Shown: piece by piece, positions 8,408 to 19,135 of the stretch
Layout of the letters: each line of letters opens with the position of its first letter
Numbering within the stretch: position 1 is the first letter of the stretch
Position numbers and translations under genes: made by a program
NCBI GenBank assembly: GCA_944321685.1
Contig: CALUMH010000001.1
Coordinates: 62,001 to 126,000, forward strand
Length of the DNA stretch: 64,000 bases
Direction: 5' to 3'
From: an uncultured Muribaculaceae bacterium
GTDB lineage: Bacteria; Bacteroidota; Bacteroidia; Bacteroidales; Muribaculaceae
Notes under the pieces: generated by a model
Told to the model about the DNA's origin: nothing
Seen by the model: the letters and a program-made list of their open reading frames with translations, nothing else
Database searches by the model: none

Positions 8408-9562
8408 TTACTTATTTTGCAATGGTATGGAAAAATAAAACGATGAACCTTTGCCCTGCTCCGAGTCGATCCACATTTTACCGCCATTCATTTGTACGAA
8501 ATTGCGGCACAGCTGCAACCCGAGCCCCGACCCTTGCTCCTTGCGTGTTCCTTCTGAAGTGAACGAAGCGGCATTGCGCAACGCTTCAAGTTTTTCGGGA
8601 CTTAATCCCATGCCGGTATCTTTTACCTCGCACACCACAGCATCTTCGTCCGCCGACACGTTTACGGCAATCGTGCCGTTGTCGTAACTGAATTTTATGG
8701 CATTCATTATCAGGTTGCGTACAATAGTCTTCAGCATATCTATGTCGGCATACACTTCAGCCCTGCCGGCAACACTGTTGTTAAGCGTCATCTCGATGTT
8801 ACTCATGCGAGCAAGTGCCATCATGTTTTCAACCACCCCGGCAATCATCTCCGAAAAATCGAAATGCTGCTTTACCACATTAAGCCGCCCAAGGTTGGTC
8901 TTGGTCCATTTTAGTAAATTGTCGAGCAATGTGAACAGCTCGTCGGCTGTCCTGTCGGTCGAAACAAGCAATTCATACATATCCTCCCCCACCTGTTCCT
9001 GTTCCAGGCACCCGACAAGCATATCAAGCGACATTTTCATTGATCCCAATGGGGAACGCAAGTCATGGGCGATTACCGAATACAACTCGTCGCGGTCATG
9101 AATGGCACGTTGCAAGGCATCATTCTGCCGCAATATTATGCGCCTGCTTGCAACCAACTCAAGCTGGTGGCGTATTCTCGTCATTATTTCGGCCATATTG
9201 AACGGCTTCGACACATAGTCGTTTCCGCCATGCTCAAATCCCTCGACTATGTTTTTCGGATCACTTAACGCAGTGACAAATATAATTGGGATTTCCTTGG
9301 TAGCGGCACCTTCTTTCAGCTTTCCCGAGACTTCAAAACCACTCATGCCCGGCATCATCACATCAAGCAATATCAAGTCGGGAGCTTCTTCCGTGGCTTT
9401 CGTTATGGCTTCTTCCCCGTTTGAAGCTGTTATCACACCATAATTGGCGCGTTTCATCATCGTTTGCAGAAGCAAGACATTGGTCTTGACATCATCCACT
9501 ATAAGTATTTTATAGTCCGATGGATTTATCTCCACGTCGGAAAAAGATTTTGCGCCATCCAT
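8408..9562 (-). CDS. Soluble response regulator receiver-histidine kinase fusion
   Basis: The 384-residue protein has no signal peptide or membrane helix. An N-terminal receiver domain (residues 15-132) contains the acidic pocket IVDD and phospho-acceptor Asp67 in LILLDVMMPG. A dimerisation/HisKA domain follows with the phosphorylated His166 in AHDLRSPLGS, then a HATPase domain (about 265-382) with NLIMNAIKFS, DTGMGLS and GSGLGLQL. The order is receiver first and kinase last, with no DNA-binding output domain, so it probably passes phosphate to a separate partner or acts by interaction. It is 29 bases downstream of the UDP-glucuronate decarboxylase gene and is likely co-transcribed with it. 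Confidence 0.9.
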   Translation of the reverse strand: MDGAKSFSDVEINPSDYKILIVDDVKTNVLLLQTMMKRANYGVITASNGEEAITKATEEAPDLILLDVMMPGMSGFEVSGKLKEGAATKEIPIIFVTALSDPKNIVEGFEHGGNDYVSKPFNMAEIMTRIRHQLELVASRRIILRQNDALQRAIHDRDELYSVIAHDLRSPLGSMKMSLDMLVGCLEQEQVGEDMYELLVSTDRTADELFTLLDNLLKWTKTNLGRLNVVKQHFDFSEMIAGVVENMMALARMSNIEMTLNNSVAGRAEVYADIDMLKTIVRNLIMNAIKFSYDNGTIAVNVSADEDAVVCEVKDTGMGLSPEKLEALRNAASFTSEGTRKEQGSGLGLQLCRNFVQMNGGKMWIDSEQGKGSSFYFSIPLQNK

Positions 9563-9591
9563 ATCCGTGTGTTTTATATCTGCAATCTGCG

Positions 9592-10527
9592 TTATATTAT
9601 AGTTCTAAAAAACTCTATGGTTTTTGAAAGTCCTTCTCTCAATGGCACCCGCGGTTCCCACCCTTGCAACTTGCGGCGGGCAAGTCCTATGTCGGGCTTG
9701 CGACGCTTCGGGTCATCCGATGGGAGATCCTTGAATATAATCCTCGACTTTGACCCCGACAACTCAAGCACCAGTTGCGCCAACTCCAATATCGTGAATT
9801 CCGACGGGTTGCCAATGTTTACCGGTCCTGAAAAACCGTCTTCGGTCGCCATCATTCGCAACATTCCTTCCAAAAGGTCATCTATATACTGGAAACTGCG
9901 CGTTTGGCTGCCATCGCCAAATACTGTCAGGTTTTCACCCTTCAGCGCCTGCACTATCATGTTCGACACCACACGGCCGTCATTCGGTAACATCCTTGGC
10001 CCGTAAGTGTTGAAAATCCTTATTATCTTCACTTCCACGCCTGTTTGACGATGATAATCCATACACAATGTTTCGGCACAGCGTTTACCCTCGTCGTAAC
10101 ACGAACGTATCCCCACCGGGTTTACATTGCCCCAGTATGACTCCAATTGCGGATGCACCAACGGGTCGCCATACACCTCGCTCGTCGAAGCCTGGAAAAA
10201 TTTGGCTTTCCTTGCCACAGCAAGGTCAAGCCCGTTCATCGTCCCCAATATACAGGTGCGTATAGTATCAACCGCATCATACTGGTAATGAACCGGAGAT
10301 GCCGGGCACGCAAGGTTATATATCTCATCAACATCTATGTCAAACGGCTCTTGCACATCATGTTCCACCAATTCAAAATCAGGGTTGCCCATATAGCCTT
10401 GCAAATTGTCACGCGAACCTGTAAAAAAATTATCCATACAAATCACGTGATTACCCTCTGCAAGCAACCTGCCACATAAGTGCGACCCAATGAAACCGGC
10501 TCCGCCCGTGACCAATATTCTTTTCAT
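9592..10527 (-). CDS. UDP-glucuronate decarboxylase (UDP-xylose synthase), SDR family
   Basis: An extended short-chain dehydrogenase/epimerase of 311 residues. The NAD-binding glycine motif [10 protein letters not shown] is at residues 8-17 and the catalytic Tyr144-xxx-Lys148 sits in [10 protein letters not shown]. The segment [15 protein letters not shown] and the ending GLSKTIEFF are characteristic of UDP-glucuronate decarboxylases, which make UDP-xylose from UDP-glucuronate in the cytosol for surface polysaccharide or glycoprotein synthesis. dTDP-glucose dehydratase or other epimerases are less likely because the ACPASP motif is specific. It is the first gene of a two-gene operon with the receiver-kinase and has a well-formed promoter at 10687-10717. 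Confidence 0.88.
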   Translation of the reverse strand: MKRILVTGGAGFIGSHLCGRLLAEGNHVICMDNFFTGSRDNLQGYMGNPDFELVEHDVQEPFDIDVDEIYNLACPASPVHYQYDAVDTIRTCILGTMNGLDLAVARKAKFFQASTSEVYGDPLVHPQLESYWGNVNPVGIRSCYDEGKRCAETLCMDYHRQTGVEVKIIRIFNTYGPRMLPNDGRVVSNMIVQALKGENLTVFGDGSQTRSFQYIDDLLEGMLRMMATEDGFSGPVNIGNPSEFTILELAQLVLELSGSKSRIIFKDLPSDDPKRRKPDIGLARRKLQGWEPRVPLREGLSKTIEFFRTII

Positions 10528-10686
10528 ACTTTATTATTCAATAACCTATTTATTTATCCCTTGTATAACTTCTAATTCAAAGCCCCATAAAGGCTTACAT
10601 TCATAACAAATTTGACAAACAATATGACTCACACACGGATACCATTCCTTTTCATGATACCCGGCCGTGAGTTCTGTTTCCGTCTG

Positions 10687-10717
10687 CAAAGATAATACAA
10701 GGCAAGAGCACGACAAA
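10687..10717 (-). promoter_or_regulatory. Bacteroidota-type promoter of the UDP-glucuronate decarboxylase operon
   Basis: On the minus strand TTTG (10717-10714) is followed after 19 bases by TATCTTTG (10694-10687), matching the consensus fully. The leader to the ATG at 10527 would be about 150 bases. Confidence 0.62.
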
Positions 10718-10774
10718 ACAAATTCATTCGTTTTTTATGCCACCCACGAGGTTTATATAAGTAAACACACATTA

Positions 10775-10807
10775 TTTGACTCACATGATTTCTCCTTTTT
10801 ATGCTTG
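10775..10807 (+). promoter_or_regulatory. Possible vegetative promoter of groES-groEL
   Basis: TTTG (10775-10778) is followed after 21 bases by TATGCTTG (10800-10807), one mismatch from TAnnTTTG. It would give a leader of about 150 bases. Confidence 0.38.
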
Positions 10808-10831
10808 CAGAATACAATATATATTCCACCG

Positions 10832-10851
10832 TGACAAGTGACATTTTGACA
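10832..10851 (+). promoter_or_regulatory. Three TGACA direct repeats upstream of groES
   Basis: TGACA occurs at 10832-10836, 10839-10843 and 10847-10851, spaced 7 and 8 bases start to start and lying 26-45 bases upstream of the sigma-54-like promoter. The position suits an activator-binding site, but no known motif is matched. Confidence 0.3.
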
Positions 10852-10876
10852 CCCTGCCGGACGGCGTGGCACACTT

Positions 10877-10892
10877 TGGCACAGATTATGCT
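10877..10892 (+). promoter_or_regulatory. Putative sigma-54 (RpoN) promoter of groES-groEL
   Basis: TGGCAC (10877-10882), five bases, then ATGCT (10888-10892) matches the sigma-54 consensus TGGCAC-N5-TTGCW with one mismatch. The invariant GG (10878-10879) and GC (10890-10891) are exactly 10 bases apart as required. A second TGGCAC copy starts 10 bases upstream at 10867. Transcription would begin near 10903, giving a 60-base leader. Confidence 0.55.
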
Positions 10893-10962
10893 ATTGTTAC
10901 TCACGTAGCACGGTGGGTGCTACGGCAAATTGATTAATAACAATTTTAAATTCAAAAATATT

Positions 10963-11238
10963 ATGACTGTTAAACCATTATCCGACAGAGTTCTTATCGA
11001 ACCTGTAGCAGCCGAAGAAGTTACAGTAGGCGGCATCATCATCCCCGACACAGCTAAGGAAAAACCTTTGCGTGGCACTGTCAAAGCTGTAGGCAATGGC
11101 ACAAAAGACGAAGCAATGGTTGTTAAAGAAGGCGACCTCGTGCTTTATGGCAAATATGCCGGTACCGAGCTTGAAGTTGACGGCGTAAAATACTTGATGA
11201 TGCGCCAAAGCGATATCTTGGCAATACTTGAAAAATAA
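10963..11238 (+). CDS. groES: Co-chaperonin GroES
   Basis: This is the 10-kDa co-chaperonin that caps the GroEL ring during ATP-dependent protein folding in the cytoplasm. The 91-residue protein has the family start [11 protein letters not shown], the mobile-loop region [15 protein letters not shown] that binds GroEL, and the conserved [10 protein letters not shown] block. I chose the ATG at 10963 rather than the in-frame ATG at 10930, because GroES proteins start directly at this M-x-x-KPL sequence and the longer form would add 11 unconserved residues. groEL follows after 40 bases, so the two form the usual operon. Confidence 0.96.
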   Translation: MTVKPLSDRVLIEPVAAEEVTVGGIIIPDTAKEKPLRGTVKAVGNGTKDEAMVVKEGDLVLYGKYAGTELEVDGVKYLMMRQSDILAILEK

Positions 11239-11263
11239 CAGATCTCCACAACAAAACATTTAA

Positions 11264-12913
<1,650 letters not shown>

Positions 12914-12940
12914 TTAAATCACCCAGTACATAACACACAA

Positions 12941-12980
12941 AAAGAGGGCCGACTAAGTTACAACTTAGTCGGCCCTCTTT
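12941..12980 (+). terminator. Strong bidirectional terminator after groEL
   Basis: A 19-bp perfect stem (12941-12959 with 12962-12980) with a 2-base loop is followed by T-rich sequence on both strands. It lies between the convergent groEL and the second nitroreductase gene. Confidence 0.92.
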
Positions 12981-13048
12981 TATTATACCCTGATATTAAA
13001 ACTATTCAATAAAATTCGGGAACCATATCCGCCGTTCCCACGTTTGGC

Positions 13049-13798
13049 TCACTTCTTGATGTCAAACCCTTGGGCGCGGGCGGCGGCGAGCATCCGGTAG
13101 TTCATCGCCTCGCGGTAGTAGTCGAGGATATGGTCGCACCAGTCGTTGTCGCTCTTAGTGCCGCTGCGAGTGGCATTATATTCGGTCACTGTTTCATCAT
13201 AAGCCTTGAGTTCGGCAGTCATGTCGCGGTCGGTGTAACCATTGGAATGTATCATCAACTCACGTGGCAGTTTTGGCTTGACATCGGGATGCTCACGCGG
13301 AACGCCTATGGCTAAGCCACACACCACAAACACGCCCTGCGGCAAGTGCAACAACTCGGCAACGGCAGCCGGGTCGGCTGTGCGCACATATCCCACACAG
13401 CAACTGCCAAGCCCGCAAGCTTGCGCGGCCACCACGGCACTTTGCATGGCTATGGCGGCATCTATCACTCCCACGGTAAACCCGTCGAGCGTGTTGTAAA
13501 ATTCAGGCATATCAAGCCCTTTGGCGCGGGCAAGCACAGCTATGCGGTTATAGTCGGCGCAAAACACAAGGAAACGGTTACACGTCTTTATCTGTTTCTG
13601 CCCGGTGATTTCATACAACCGCAATTTAACTTCCTGGTCGGCGATGTCAATTACCGACAACTGTTGCCCGTTGTAGCTTGTGGGCGAGTTGCGTATGGCA
13701 GCATATATTGTCTCCATCGCCTCAGCGGGAATGGGATCATATTCATAGCGGCGCACACTGGTGCGCGTTTCAAACAGTTGTTTTATTTCGGCTTGCAT
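13049..13798 (-). CDS. Nitroreductase-family FMN oxidoreductase (second copy)
   Basis: A 249-residue protein of the nitroreductase superfamily, starting with LFETRTSVRRYEYDPIPAEAMETIYAAIRNSPTSYNGQ. The TRTSVRRY segment contacts the FMN phosphate, and AQACGLGSCCVGYVR and the VCGLAIGVP stretch match the NfsA/FRP-type branch. It resembles the gene at 7430 in fold and length but the two are only distantly related and show no recent duplication. Substrate unknown: a quinone, flavin or nitro compound. It is divergent from prfA, and the two -7 elements are only three bases apart. Confidence 0.87.
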   Translation of the reverse strand: MQAEIKQLFETRTSVRRYEYDPIPAEAMETIYAAIRNSPTSYNGQQLSVIDIADQEVKLRLYEITGQKQIKTCNRFLVFCADYNRIAVLARAKGLDMPEFYNTLDGFTVGVIDAAIAMQSAVVAAQACGLGSCCVGYVRTADPAAVAELLHLPQGVFVVCGLAIGVPREHPDVKPKLPRELMIHSNGYTDRDMTAELKAYDETVTEYNATRSGTKSDNDWCDHILDYYREAMNYRMLAAARAQGFDIKK

Positions 13799-13832
13799 AA
13801 CAATTTATTTTTAAGTCGGTTCATTACTTATC

Positions 13833-13864
13833 CAAATTTAATGTAACTTTGTAAGAAAAACAAG
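13833..13864 (-). promoter_or_regulatory. Putative promoter of the second nitroreductase gene
   Basis: On the minus strand CTTG (13864-13861) is followed after 20 bases by TAAATTTG (13840-13833). The -7 element is a full match and the -33 element has one mismatch. It overlaps the prfA promoter region. Confidence 0.5.
13844..13851 (+). promoter_or_regulatory. Putative -7 element for prfA
   Basis: TAACTTTG matches TAnnTTTG 35 bases before the prfA ATG. No clear TTTG is present 19-21 bases upstream. Confidence 0.42.
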
Positions 13865-13886
13865 GAAACACTGAATTTTTTATTTT

Positions 13887-14996
13887 ATGACCGACACACC
13901 ACTGTTGCAACGCTTGGAAGGGCTTGATGCTCGTTTTGAAGAAATTGGCACACTGATAACCGACCCGGCTGTAATAGCCGACAAGAAACGATACGTGAAA
14001 TTGAGCAAGGAATACAAAGACCTTGAACGGTTGCTTGCCACTACCGGGCGTTACCGCAAGATGCTTGCCGACATTGATGACGCACGTCAATTGCTCGAAA
14101 CCGAAAGCGATGAAGAATTGCGTCAAATGGCTCGTGAGGAACTTGAAACAAACACAATCGAATTACCTAAAATAGAGGAAGAAATAAAACTGCTGCTTAT
14201 TCCCGAAGACCCCGAGGACAGTCGCAATGCCATAGTGGAAATACGCGGCGGCACAGGCGGCGACGAAGCAGCTCTGTTTGCCGGAGACTTGTTCCGTATG
14301 TATGCCAAATATTGCGAGAACAAGGGATGGAAAGTAGAAGTGTCGAGTACCAGCGAAGGGGCTGCCGGCGGTTACAAGGAAATAATTTTCACCGTGAGCG
14401 GAGCCAACGTTTATGGAACGCTCAAATATGAATCGGGCGTACACCGTGTACAACGTGTCCCCGCCACCGAGACGCAAGGTCGGGTACACACATCGGCAGC
14501 ATCGGTGGCAGTGTTGCCCGAAGCCGAACCATTCGACGTGGAAATCAACGAGGGCGAAATCAAGTGGGATACTTTTCGAAGCGGCGGTGCAGGCGGACAA
14601 AATGTGAACAAGGTGGAATCGGGCGTGCGCTTGCGCTATATGTGGAAAAATCCCAACACCGGAGAAACCGAAGAAATCCTTATCGAATGTACCGAGACGC
14701 GCGACCAACCCAAGAACAAGGAACGCGCACTGACGCGCCTGCGCTCGTTCATCTACGACAAGGAACACCAAAAGTATATCGACGACATCGCCTCGCGCCG
14801 CAAGACGCTCGTCTCAACCGGCGACCGTTCGGCCAAAATTCGCACCTACAACTATCCGCAAGGGCGCATCACCGACCACCGCATAGGCTACACCATATAT
14901 AACCTTGCGGCGTTCATGGACGGTGACATACAAGACTGCATCGACCACCTCATAGTGGCCGAGAATGCCGAAAAGCTGAAAGCAAGCGAAATATAA
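13887..14996 (+). CDS. prfA: Peptide chain release factor 1
   Basis: RF1 recognises UAA and UAG stop codons and triggers peptide release on the ribosome. The 369-residue protein has the codon-recognition tripeptide Pro192-Ala193-Thr194 in QRVPATETQGR, which separates RF1 (PxT) from RF2 (SPF), and the catalytic GGQ at residues 236-238 (SGGAGGQNVNKVESG). The Gln of GGQ is normally methylated by PrmC, not encoded here. It heads a plus-strand operon with the DUF4153 gene (16 bases on) and pyrF. Confidence 0.97.
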   Translation: MTDTPLLQRLEGLDARFEEIGTLITDPAVIADKKRYVKLSKEYKDLERLLATTGRYRKMLADIDDARQLLETESDEELRQMAREELETNTIELPKIEEEIKLLLIPEDPEDSRNAIVEIRGGTGGDEAALFAGDLFRMYAKYCENKGWKVEVSSTSEGAAGGYKEIIFTVSGANVYGTLKYESGVHRVQRVPATETQGRVHTSAASVAVLPEAEPFDVEINEGEIKWDTFRSGGAGGQNVNKVESGVRLRYMWKNPNTGETEEILIECTETRDQPKNKERALTRLRSFIYDKEHQKYIDDIASRRKTLVSTGDRSAKIRTYNYPQGRITDHRIGYTIYNLAAFMDGDIQDCIDHLIVAENAEKLKASEI

Positions 14997-15012
14997 GCAA
15001 AACAATAGTAAA

Positions 15013-16743
15013 ATGAACAGCAATTTTGCCACACGGTGGGTCGGTGATCTCAGGGGAGGCCTTGGCAGGTGTGCCCGCCGTTTCTCGGCGGCAGTGTTCT
15101 TCATTGCCGCGCTCACCTGCTGGCTATTGTGCATAAGCCACAATATCGACACCGGCGACGACCGCCTCAATGCTGCACTCACCTACTACCTCTCGGTGGG
15201 CATACCGCTGTCGGTGATGCTGCAACTGTGGCGCGAAGAGCTTGAAAGCCACACGCACAGGGCGGCGGTGCAGGTGACCGGGCATACATTGTTGGCAGCC
15301 GATGCCATATTCCTGTTCCTAAACGACCCCACCGCCGCCATCGTCATAGCACACGCCGCGGCGGTAACCACAATAGTAATCGCCGCATTCCTCATATCAT
15401 TCTATCGCGAACCGGGCGACGTGCCGTTTTGGAACTTTGCCTGGCGTGCAGCCGCAGCCTTCATAAAAGCGCAACTCACAGGTATGCTGTTCACGTGTGG
15501 CTTGGAACTGCTACTCTTTTCAGTGGGAACGCTGTTCAACATTGACATTTCCGAGAGCATATACATCGACATAACCATAATCTTCAACGTGGGGCTTGCC
15601 ACACTGTTTTTCATCGGAATGCTGCCTGCTGGCGCGGCCAAGCACGACCAGCTGCCGCGCACGGGCGAATTCCTGCGCATCATGGTGCGCTATGTGTTCA
15701 TCCCACTCGTTGCCTGCTATGCTGCGGTGCTTTACGTGTATGCCGCGCGAATACTGGTGATGTGGCAACTGCCCGACGGATATGTGTCGTGGCTTGTGAC
15801 GGCACTTGTGGCCGGTTGCGTGGCCATCGAGGCCGGCCTCTACCCCTTCCGCCAATTCCCGATTAAGAAAAAAAGCGACGAACTGATTGCCCGCTGGCTG
15901 CCAATGCTCATCTTGCCGCTGCTGGTGCTCATGACCATAGGCATCGCCCGCCGTTTCAGCGACTACGGCATAACCGTCGCCCGGCTCTATATTGCAGCCT
16001 TCAACCTGTGGTGCTATGGCGTGTGCATAACCCTGTTCATCACCCGTGCGCGGCGCATAAGCTGGATTCCAGCTTCATTTGCTGCAATTTTCCTTCTCAC
16101 ATCGATATTGCCGAAATTCAATTTCGCCAATATCACACTCGAATCCTTGCGCAATGACATTGAAACTGCAATGAGGGAAACCTGCACCGACACTCCTCCC
16201 CTCTCCGAAGAACAATACGGCAACTGGATAAACAACACCCTGCCCGAGCAGGAAGGCCAGCGCATCAACGACAAGTTCATGTACTTGGCCGACATGTATG
16301 ACTCAAATGTATACAATCACCTTGCCGCCGACAGCATATACTTTTACAGCTACAAACTATATGACGACGAGGTGGACACAATTAATGTGGGAGACTATTA
16401 CGGATTTTACACCACGCTGAGCGACGGCATCGACGTTCCCATCGGCGCCACCCGCATCACCGAGGTGGCAATATATGGTTACGGCGACACACCTCTCATA
16501 TTCCACCGTAACGGACAATTACCGGTGGAGATAGCCGATGGCGACACCATCTACATCGACTTCCCCACCCTGAGAATGCTCAACAACCACGACAACTCCC
16601 CATACACCGGGCTGCCGCAAAACCGTGACGACTTCAAATTCGTCCTTACCGAACTAACCGGCCACGTAGGCGACAACGACAGCGTGAACATAGCCGAAAT
16701 AAGTGGATATTTATTTAATTTAAAAAATACGAAAGAACAATGA
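15013..16743 (+). CDS. DUF4153-type polytopic membrane protein
   Basis: The 576-residue protein has about ten hydrophobic segments in its first 380 residues (for example [51 protein letters not shown]) and a soluble, probably extracytoplasmic C-terminal part of about 190 residues rich in Asp and Tyr. The layout and the [17 protein letters not shown] region match the DUF4153 family found in many Bacteroidota; no activity is known. Its stop codon overlaps the pyrF start by four bases (ATGA), which points to translational coupling, though no functional link with pyrimidine synthesis is evident. Confidence 0.78.
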   Translation: MNSNFATRWVGDLRGGLGRCARRFSAAVFFIAALTCWLLCISHNIDTGDDRLNAALTYYLSVGIPLSVMLQLWREELESHTHRAAVQVTGHTLLAADAIFLFLNDPTAAIVIAHAAAVTTIVIAAFLISFYREPGDVPFWNFAWRAAAAFIKAQLTGMLFTCGLELLLFSVGTLFNIDISESIYIDITIIFNVGLATLFFIGMLPAGAAKHDQLPRTGEFLRIMVRYVFIPLVACYAAVLYVYAARILVMWQLPDGYVSWLVTALVAGCVAIEAGLYPFRQFPIKKKSDELIARWLPMLILPLLVLMTIGIARRFSDYGITVARLYIAAFNLWCYGVCITLFITRARRISWIPASFAAIFLLTSILPKFNFANITLESLRNDIETAMRETCTDTPPLSEEQYGNWINNTLPEQEGQRINDKFMYLADMYDSNVYNHLAADSIYFYSYKLYDDEVDTINVGDYYGFYTTLSDGIDVPIGATRITEVAIYGYGDTPLIFHRNGQLPVEIADGDTIYIDFPTLRMLNNHDNSPYTGLPQNRDDFKFVLTELTGHVGDNDSVNIAEISGYLFNLKNTKEQ

Positions 16744-17561
16744 ACAAGCAACAACTTATCGACAACATACGACGCAAGCAGTCGTTCCTATGCGTGGGTC
16801 TCGACCCCGACACCGCAAAAATGCCAACACACCTCAATGGCAACCTATTCGAGTTTAACAAACAAATCATTGATGCGACAGCCGAGTATGCCATAGCCTA
16901 CAAGCCTAATCTTGCATTCTACGAAGTTCTTGGAACTCGTGGTTATGAAATGTTTGAACAAACGGTAGCATACCTCAACGAAAATTATCCCGACATTTTT
17001 GTCATAGCCGATGCCAAACGTGGCGACATTGGCAACACATCAAAAATGTATGCCCGCAGCTTCTTCGAACAACTCGGAGTGGATGCCGTGACTGTGGCAC
17101 CTTATATGGGTGAAGATAGCGTTACTCCGTTCTTGGGCTTTGACGGCAAGTGGGTAATCGTCCTCGGATTGACTTCCAACCAAGGTTCGCACGATTTTCA
17201 AATGCTGCGCACCGACGATGACCGATATCTTTTTGAAAACGTTATGGCCAAAACTGCCACATGGGGCAATACAGGCAACATGATGTTTGTAGTCGGAGCC
17301 ACACAAGGCCGTATGTTTGAAGACGTGCGCCACATTCTTCCTCACCACTTCCTGCTCGTTCCCGGCGTGGGTGCACAAGGTGGCAGCCTCGAAGAAGTGG
17401 CCCGATATGGCATGACCAATGAATGTGGACTTATAGTCAACTCGTCACGAGGCATAATCCATGCCTCCAATGGCAAAGACTTTGCCTCAGTGGCAGCAGC
17501 TAAAGCCGGTGAAATGCAACGACAAATGGCAGAGTTGCTCGCCACCAAAGGCATTATTTAA
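16740..17561 (+). CDS. pyrF: Orotidine 5'-phosphate decarboxylase
   Basis: The enzyme removes CO2 from OMP to give UMP, the last step of de novo pyrimidine synthesis. The 273-residue protein belongs to the longer type 2 subfamily. The catalytic Asp91-x-Lys93 is in [13 protein letters not shown]; the N-terminal LCVGLDPD and the C-terminal VPGVGAQGG phosphate-binding loop are conserved. The ATGA overlap with the preceding gene fixes the start. pgk downstream has its own promoter. Confidence 0.95.
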   Translation: MNKQQLIDNIRRKQSFLCVGLDPDTAKMPTHLNGNLFEFNKQIIDATAEYAIAYKPNLAFYEVLGTRGYEMFEQTVAYLNENYPDIFVIADAKRGDIGNTSKMYARSFFEQLGVDAVTVAPYMGEDSVTPFLGFDGKWVIVLGLTSNQGSHDFQMLRTDDDRYLFENVMAKTATWGNTGNMMFVVGATQGRMFEDVRHILPHHFLLVPGVGAQGGSLEEVARYGMTNECGLIVNSSRGIIHASNGKDFASVAAAKAGEMQRQMAELLATKGII

Positions 17562-17580
17562 CATTTTGTAAATCAAAATA

Positions 17581-17612
17581 TTTATATTTTCCCAATAGAT
17601 TTGGTAAATTTG
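17581..17612 (+). promoter_or_regulatory. Promoter of pgk
   Basis: TTTA (17581-17584) is followed after 20 bases by TAAATTTG (17605-17612), a full match to the -7 consensus with one mismatch in the -33 element. The leader to the pgk ATG would be about 48 bases. Confidence 0.58.
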
Positions 17613-17666
17613 CGATACCTAAATTGCATAGATTATACCAATAAACTTTTAACAATATTATTTATT

Positions 17667-18920
17667 ATGCAAAACATTGACAATTACAAATTTGCAGGTA
17701 AAAAAGCAATCGTTCGCGTTGACTTCAACGTACCTCTTGACGAAAACGGAAACATTACCGACGACACCCGTATCCGCGGAGCACTTCCCACTTTGAAAAA
17801 AATCCTTGCCGATGGCGGTGCCCTCATCATCATGTCGCACATGGGCAAACCCAAAGGGAAAGTTAACCCCAAAATGTCGTTGAAACAAATAGTTCCGGCC
17901 GTTTCGGCAGCATTGGGCGTTGACGTGCAATTCGCCGAAGATTGTGCAAAAGCTGCCGACCAGGCTGCCGCCCTGCAACCGGGTCAAGTACTGTTGCTCG
18001 AAAACCTTCGCTTCTATCCCGAAGAAGAAGGCAAGCCCGTTGGTATCGACAAAGAAGATCCCAACTATGACGCAGCAAAGAAAGAAATGAAAGAACGTCA
18101 AAAAGAATTTGCAAAGACATTGGCAAGCTATGCCGACTGCTACGTTAACGACGCATTCGGTACTGCACACCGCCGCCACGCATCTACAGCTGTCATCGCC
18201 GACTATTTCGATGCTGACAACAAGATGCTCGGCTACTTGATGGAAAAAGAAGTTAACGCCGTAAACAATATCCTCAACAATATCAAGCGTCCGTTCACAG
18301 CCATCATGGGTGGTTCAAAGGTTTCTACCAAGATTGGCATCATCGAAAACCTCATGGAAAAGGTTGACAACTTGATTCTCTGTGGCGGTATGACATATAC
18401 CTTTGCCAAGGCTATGGGTGGCAAAATCGGTCAATCAATCTGCGAAGACGACAAACTCGACCTCGCTCTCGACATCATTAAGAAAGCTAAGGAAAAAGGT
18501 GTAAACCTTGTTCTTGGTAGCGACTGCATCGCAGCCGATGCTTTCAGCAACGATGCCAATACCCAAGTTTGCCCGGCCAATGCAATTCCCGACGGATGGG
18601 AAGGACTTGATGCAGGTCCCGAAACACGCAAGGCTTTTGCCGAAGCTATCCTGCCGGCCAAGACTATCCTTTGGAATGGTCCTGCCGGAGTATTTGAATT
18701 CGACAACTTCACAGGTGGCTCACGTGCTATAGCCGATGCTATTGTTGAAGCTACTGCCAACGGCGCATTCTCGCTCGTAGGTGGCGGCGACTCTGTAGCT
18801 TGCATCAACAAGTTCGGCCTTGCCGACAAGGTATCTTACGTTTCGACCGGCGGCGGTGCATTGCTCGAAGCCATCGAAGGCAAGGTTCTTCCCGGCGTAG
18901 CAGCTATCGAAGGCAAATAA
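17667..18920 (+). CDS. pgk: Phosphoglycerate kinase
   Basis: This glycolytic enzyme transfers phosphate between 1,3-bisphosphoglycerate and ADP. The 417-residue protein has the N-terminal substrate-binding [26 protein letters not shown] and SHMGKPKG motifs, the hinge and nucleotide domain, and the C-terminal [15 protein letters not shown] glycine loop. I chose the ATG at 17667 (MQNIDNYKF) because the upstream in-frame ATG-like start at 17601 lies inside the promoter. The mid-protein insert around [15 protein letters not shown] is common in Bacteroidota. A strong terminator follows at 18949-18989. Confidence 0.96.
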   Translation: MQNIDNYKFAGKKAIVRVDFNVPLDENGNITDDTRIRGALPTLKKILADGGALIIMSHMGKPKGKVNPKMSLKQIVPAVSAALGVDVQFAEDCAKAADQAAALQPGQVLLLENLRFYPEEEGKPVGIDKEDPNYDAAKKEMKERQKEFAKTLASYADCYVNDAFGTAHRRHASTAVIADYFDADNKMLGYLMEKEVNAVNNILNNIKRPFTAIMGGSKVSTKIGIIENLMEKVDNLILCGGMTYTFAKAMGGKIGQSICEDDKLDLALDIIKKAKEKGVNLVLGSDCIAADAFSNDANTQVCPANAIPDGWEGLDAGPETRKAFAEAILPAKTILWNGPAGVFEFDNFTGGSRAIADAIVEATANGAFSLVGGGDSVACINKFGLADKVSYVSTGGGALLEAIEGKVLPGVAAIEGK

Positions 18921-18948
18921 TCCTACACACATAACGACACATTTATAA

Positions 18949-18989
18949 AAAATCCCGGCAAACAGAGATTTTTCTCTTGCCGGGATTTT
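18949..18989 (+). terminator. Terminator after pgk
   Basis: AAAATCCCGGCAA (left arm) pairs with TTGCCGGGATTTT (right arm, ending at 18989), with an additional GAGA/TCTC pairing inside. T-rich sequence follows on both strands, so it can also stop transcripts coming from the convergent PUL. Confidence 0.9.
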
Positions 18990-19135
18990 CTTTTTACCGA
19001 TAAAAGTAATCTGCCATTCATCGCGAAAAGCAGATTACACGTGTACCTATTATTAACCTAAAAAATTATACTTTGAGTCAAGTCAACTATCGCGCACCTT
19101 AAAATCATTCTTTCTTACCTTATCATTAAAAATAC

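Larger units (their letters stand above)
10528..10962. other. Divergent intergenic region between UDP-glucuronate decarboxylase and groES
   Basis: This 435-base stretch holds no convincing gene. It contains a minus-strand promoter for the decarboxylase (10687-10717), a weaker plus-strand vegetative promoter candidate (10775-10807), three directly repeated TGACA boxes (10832-10851) and a sigma-54-like promoter (10877-10892) in front of groES. A 91-codon minus-strand frame at 10629-10904 has no recognisable homology and crosses these sites. Confidence 0.6.

Noticed and set aside
10629..10904. A 91-codon minus-strand frame upstream of groES
   Set aside because: No homology, crosses promoter elements, and its composition is unlike real proteins in this window.
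18990..19135. Small RNA or gene between pgk and galM
   Set aside because: No open frame, hairpin or promoter match stands out in these 146 bases beyond the pgk terminator.
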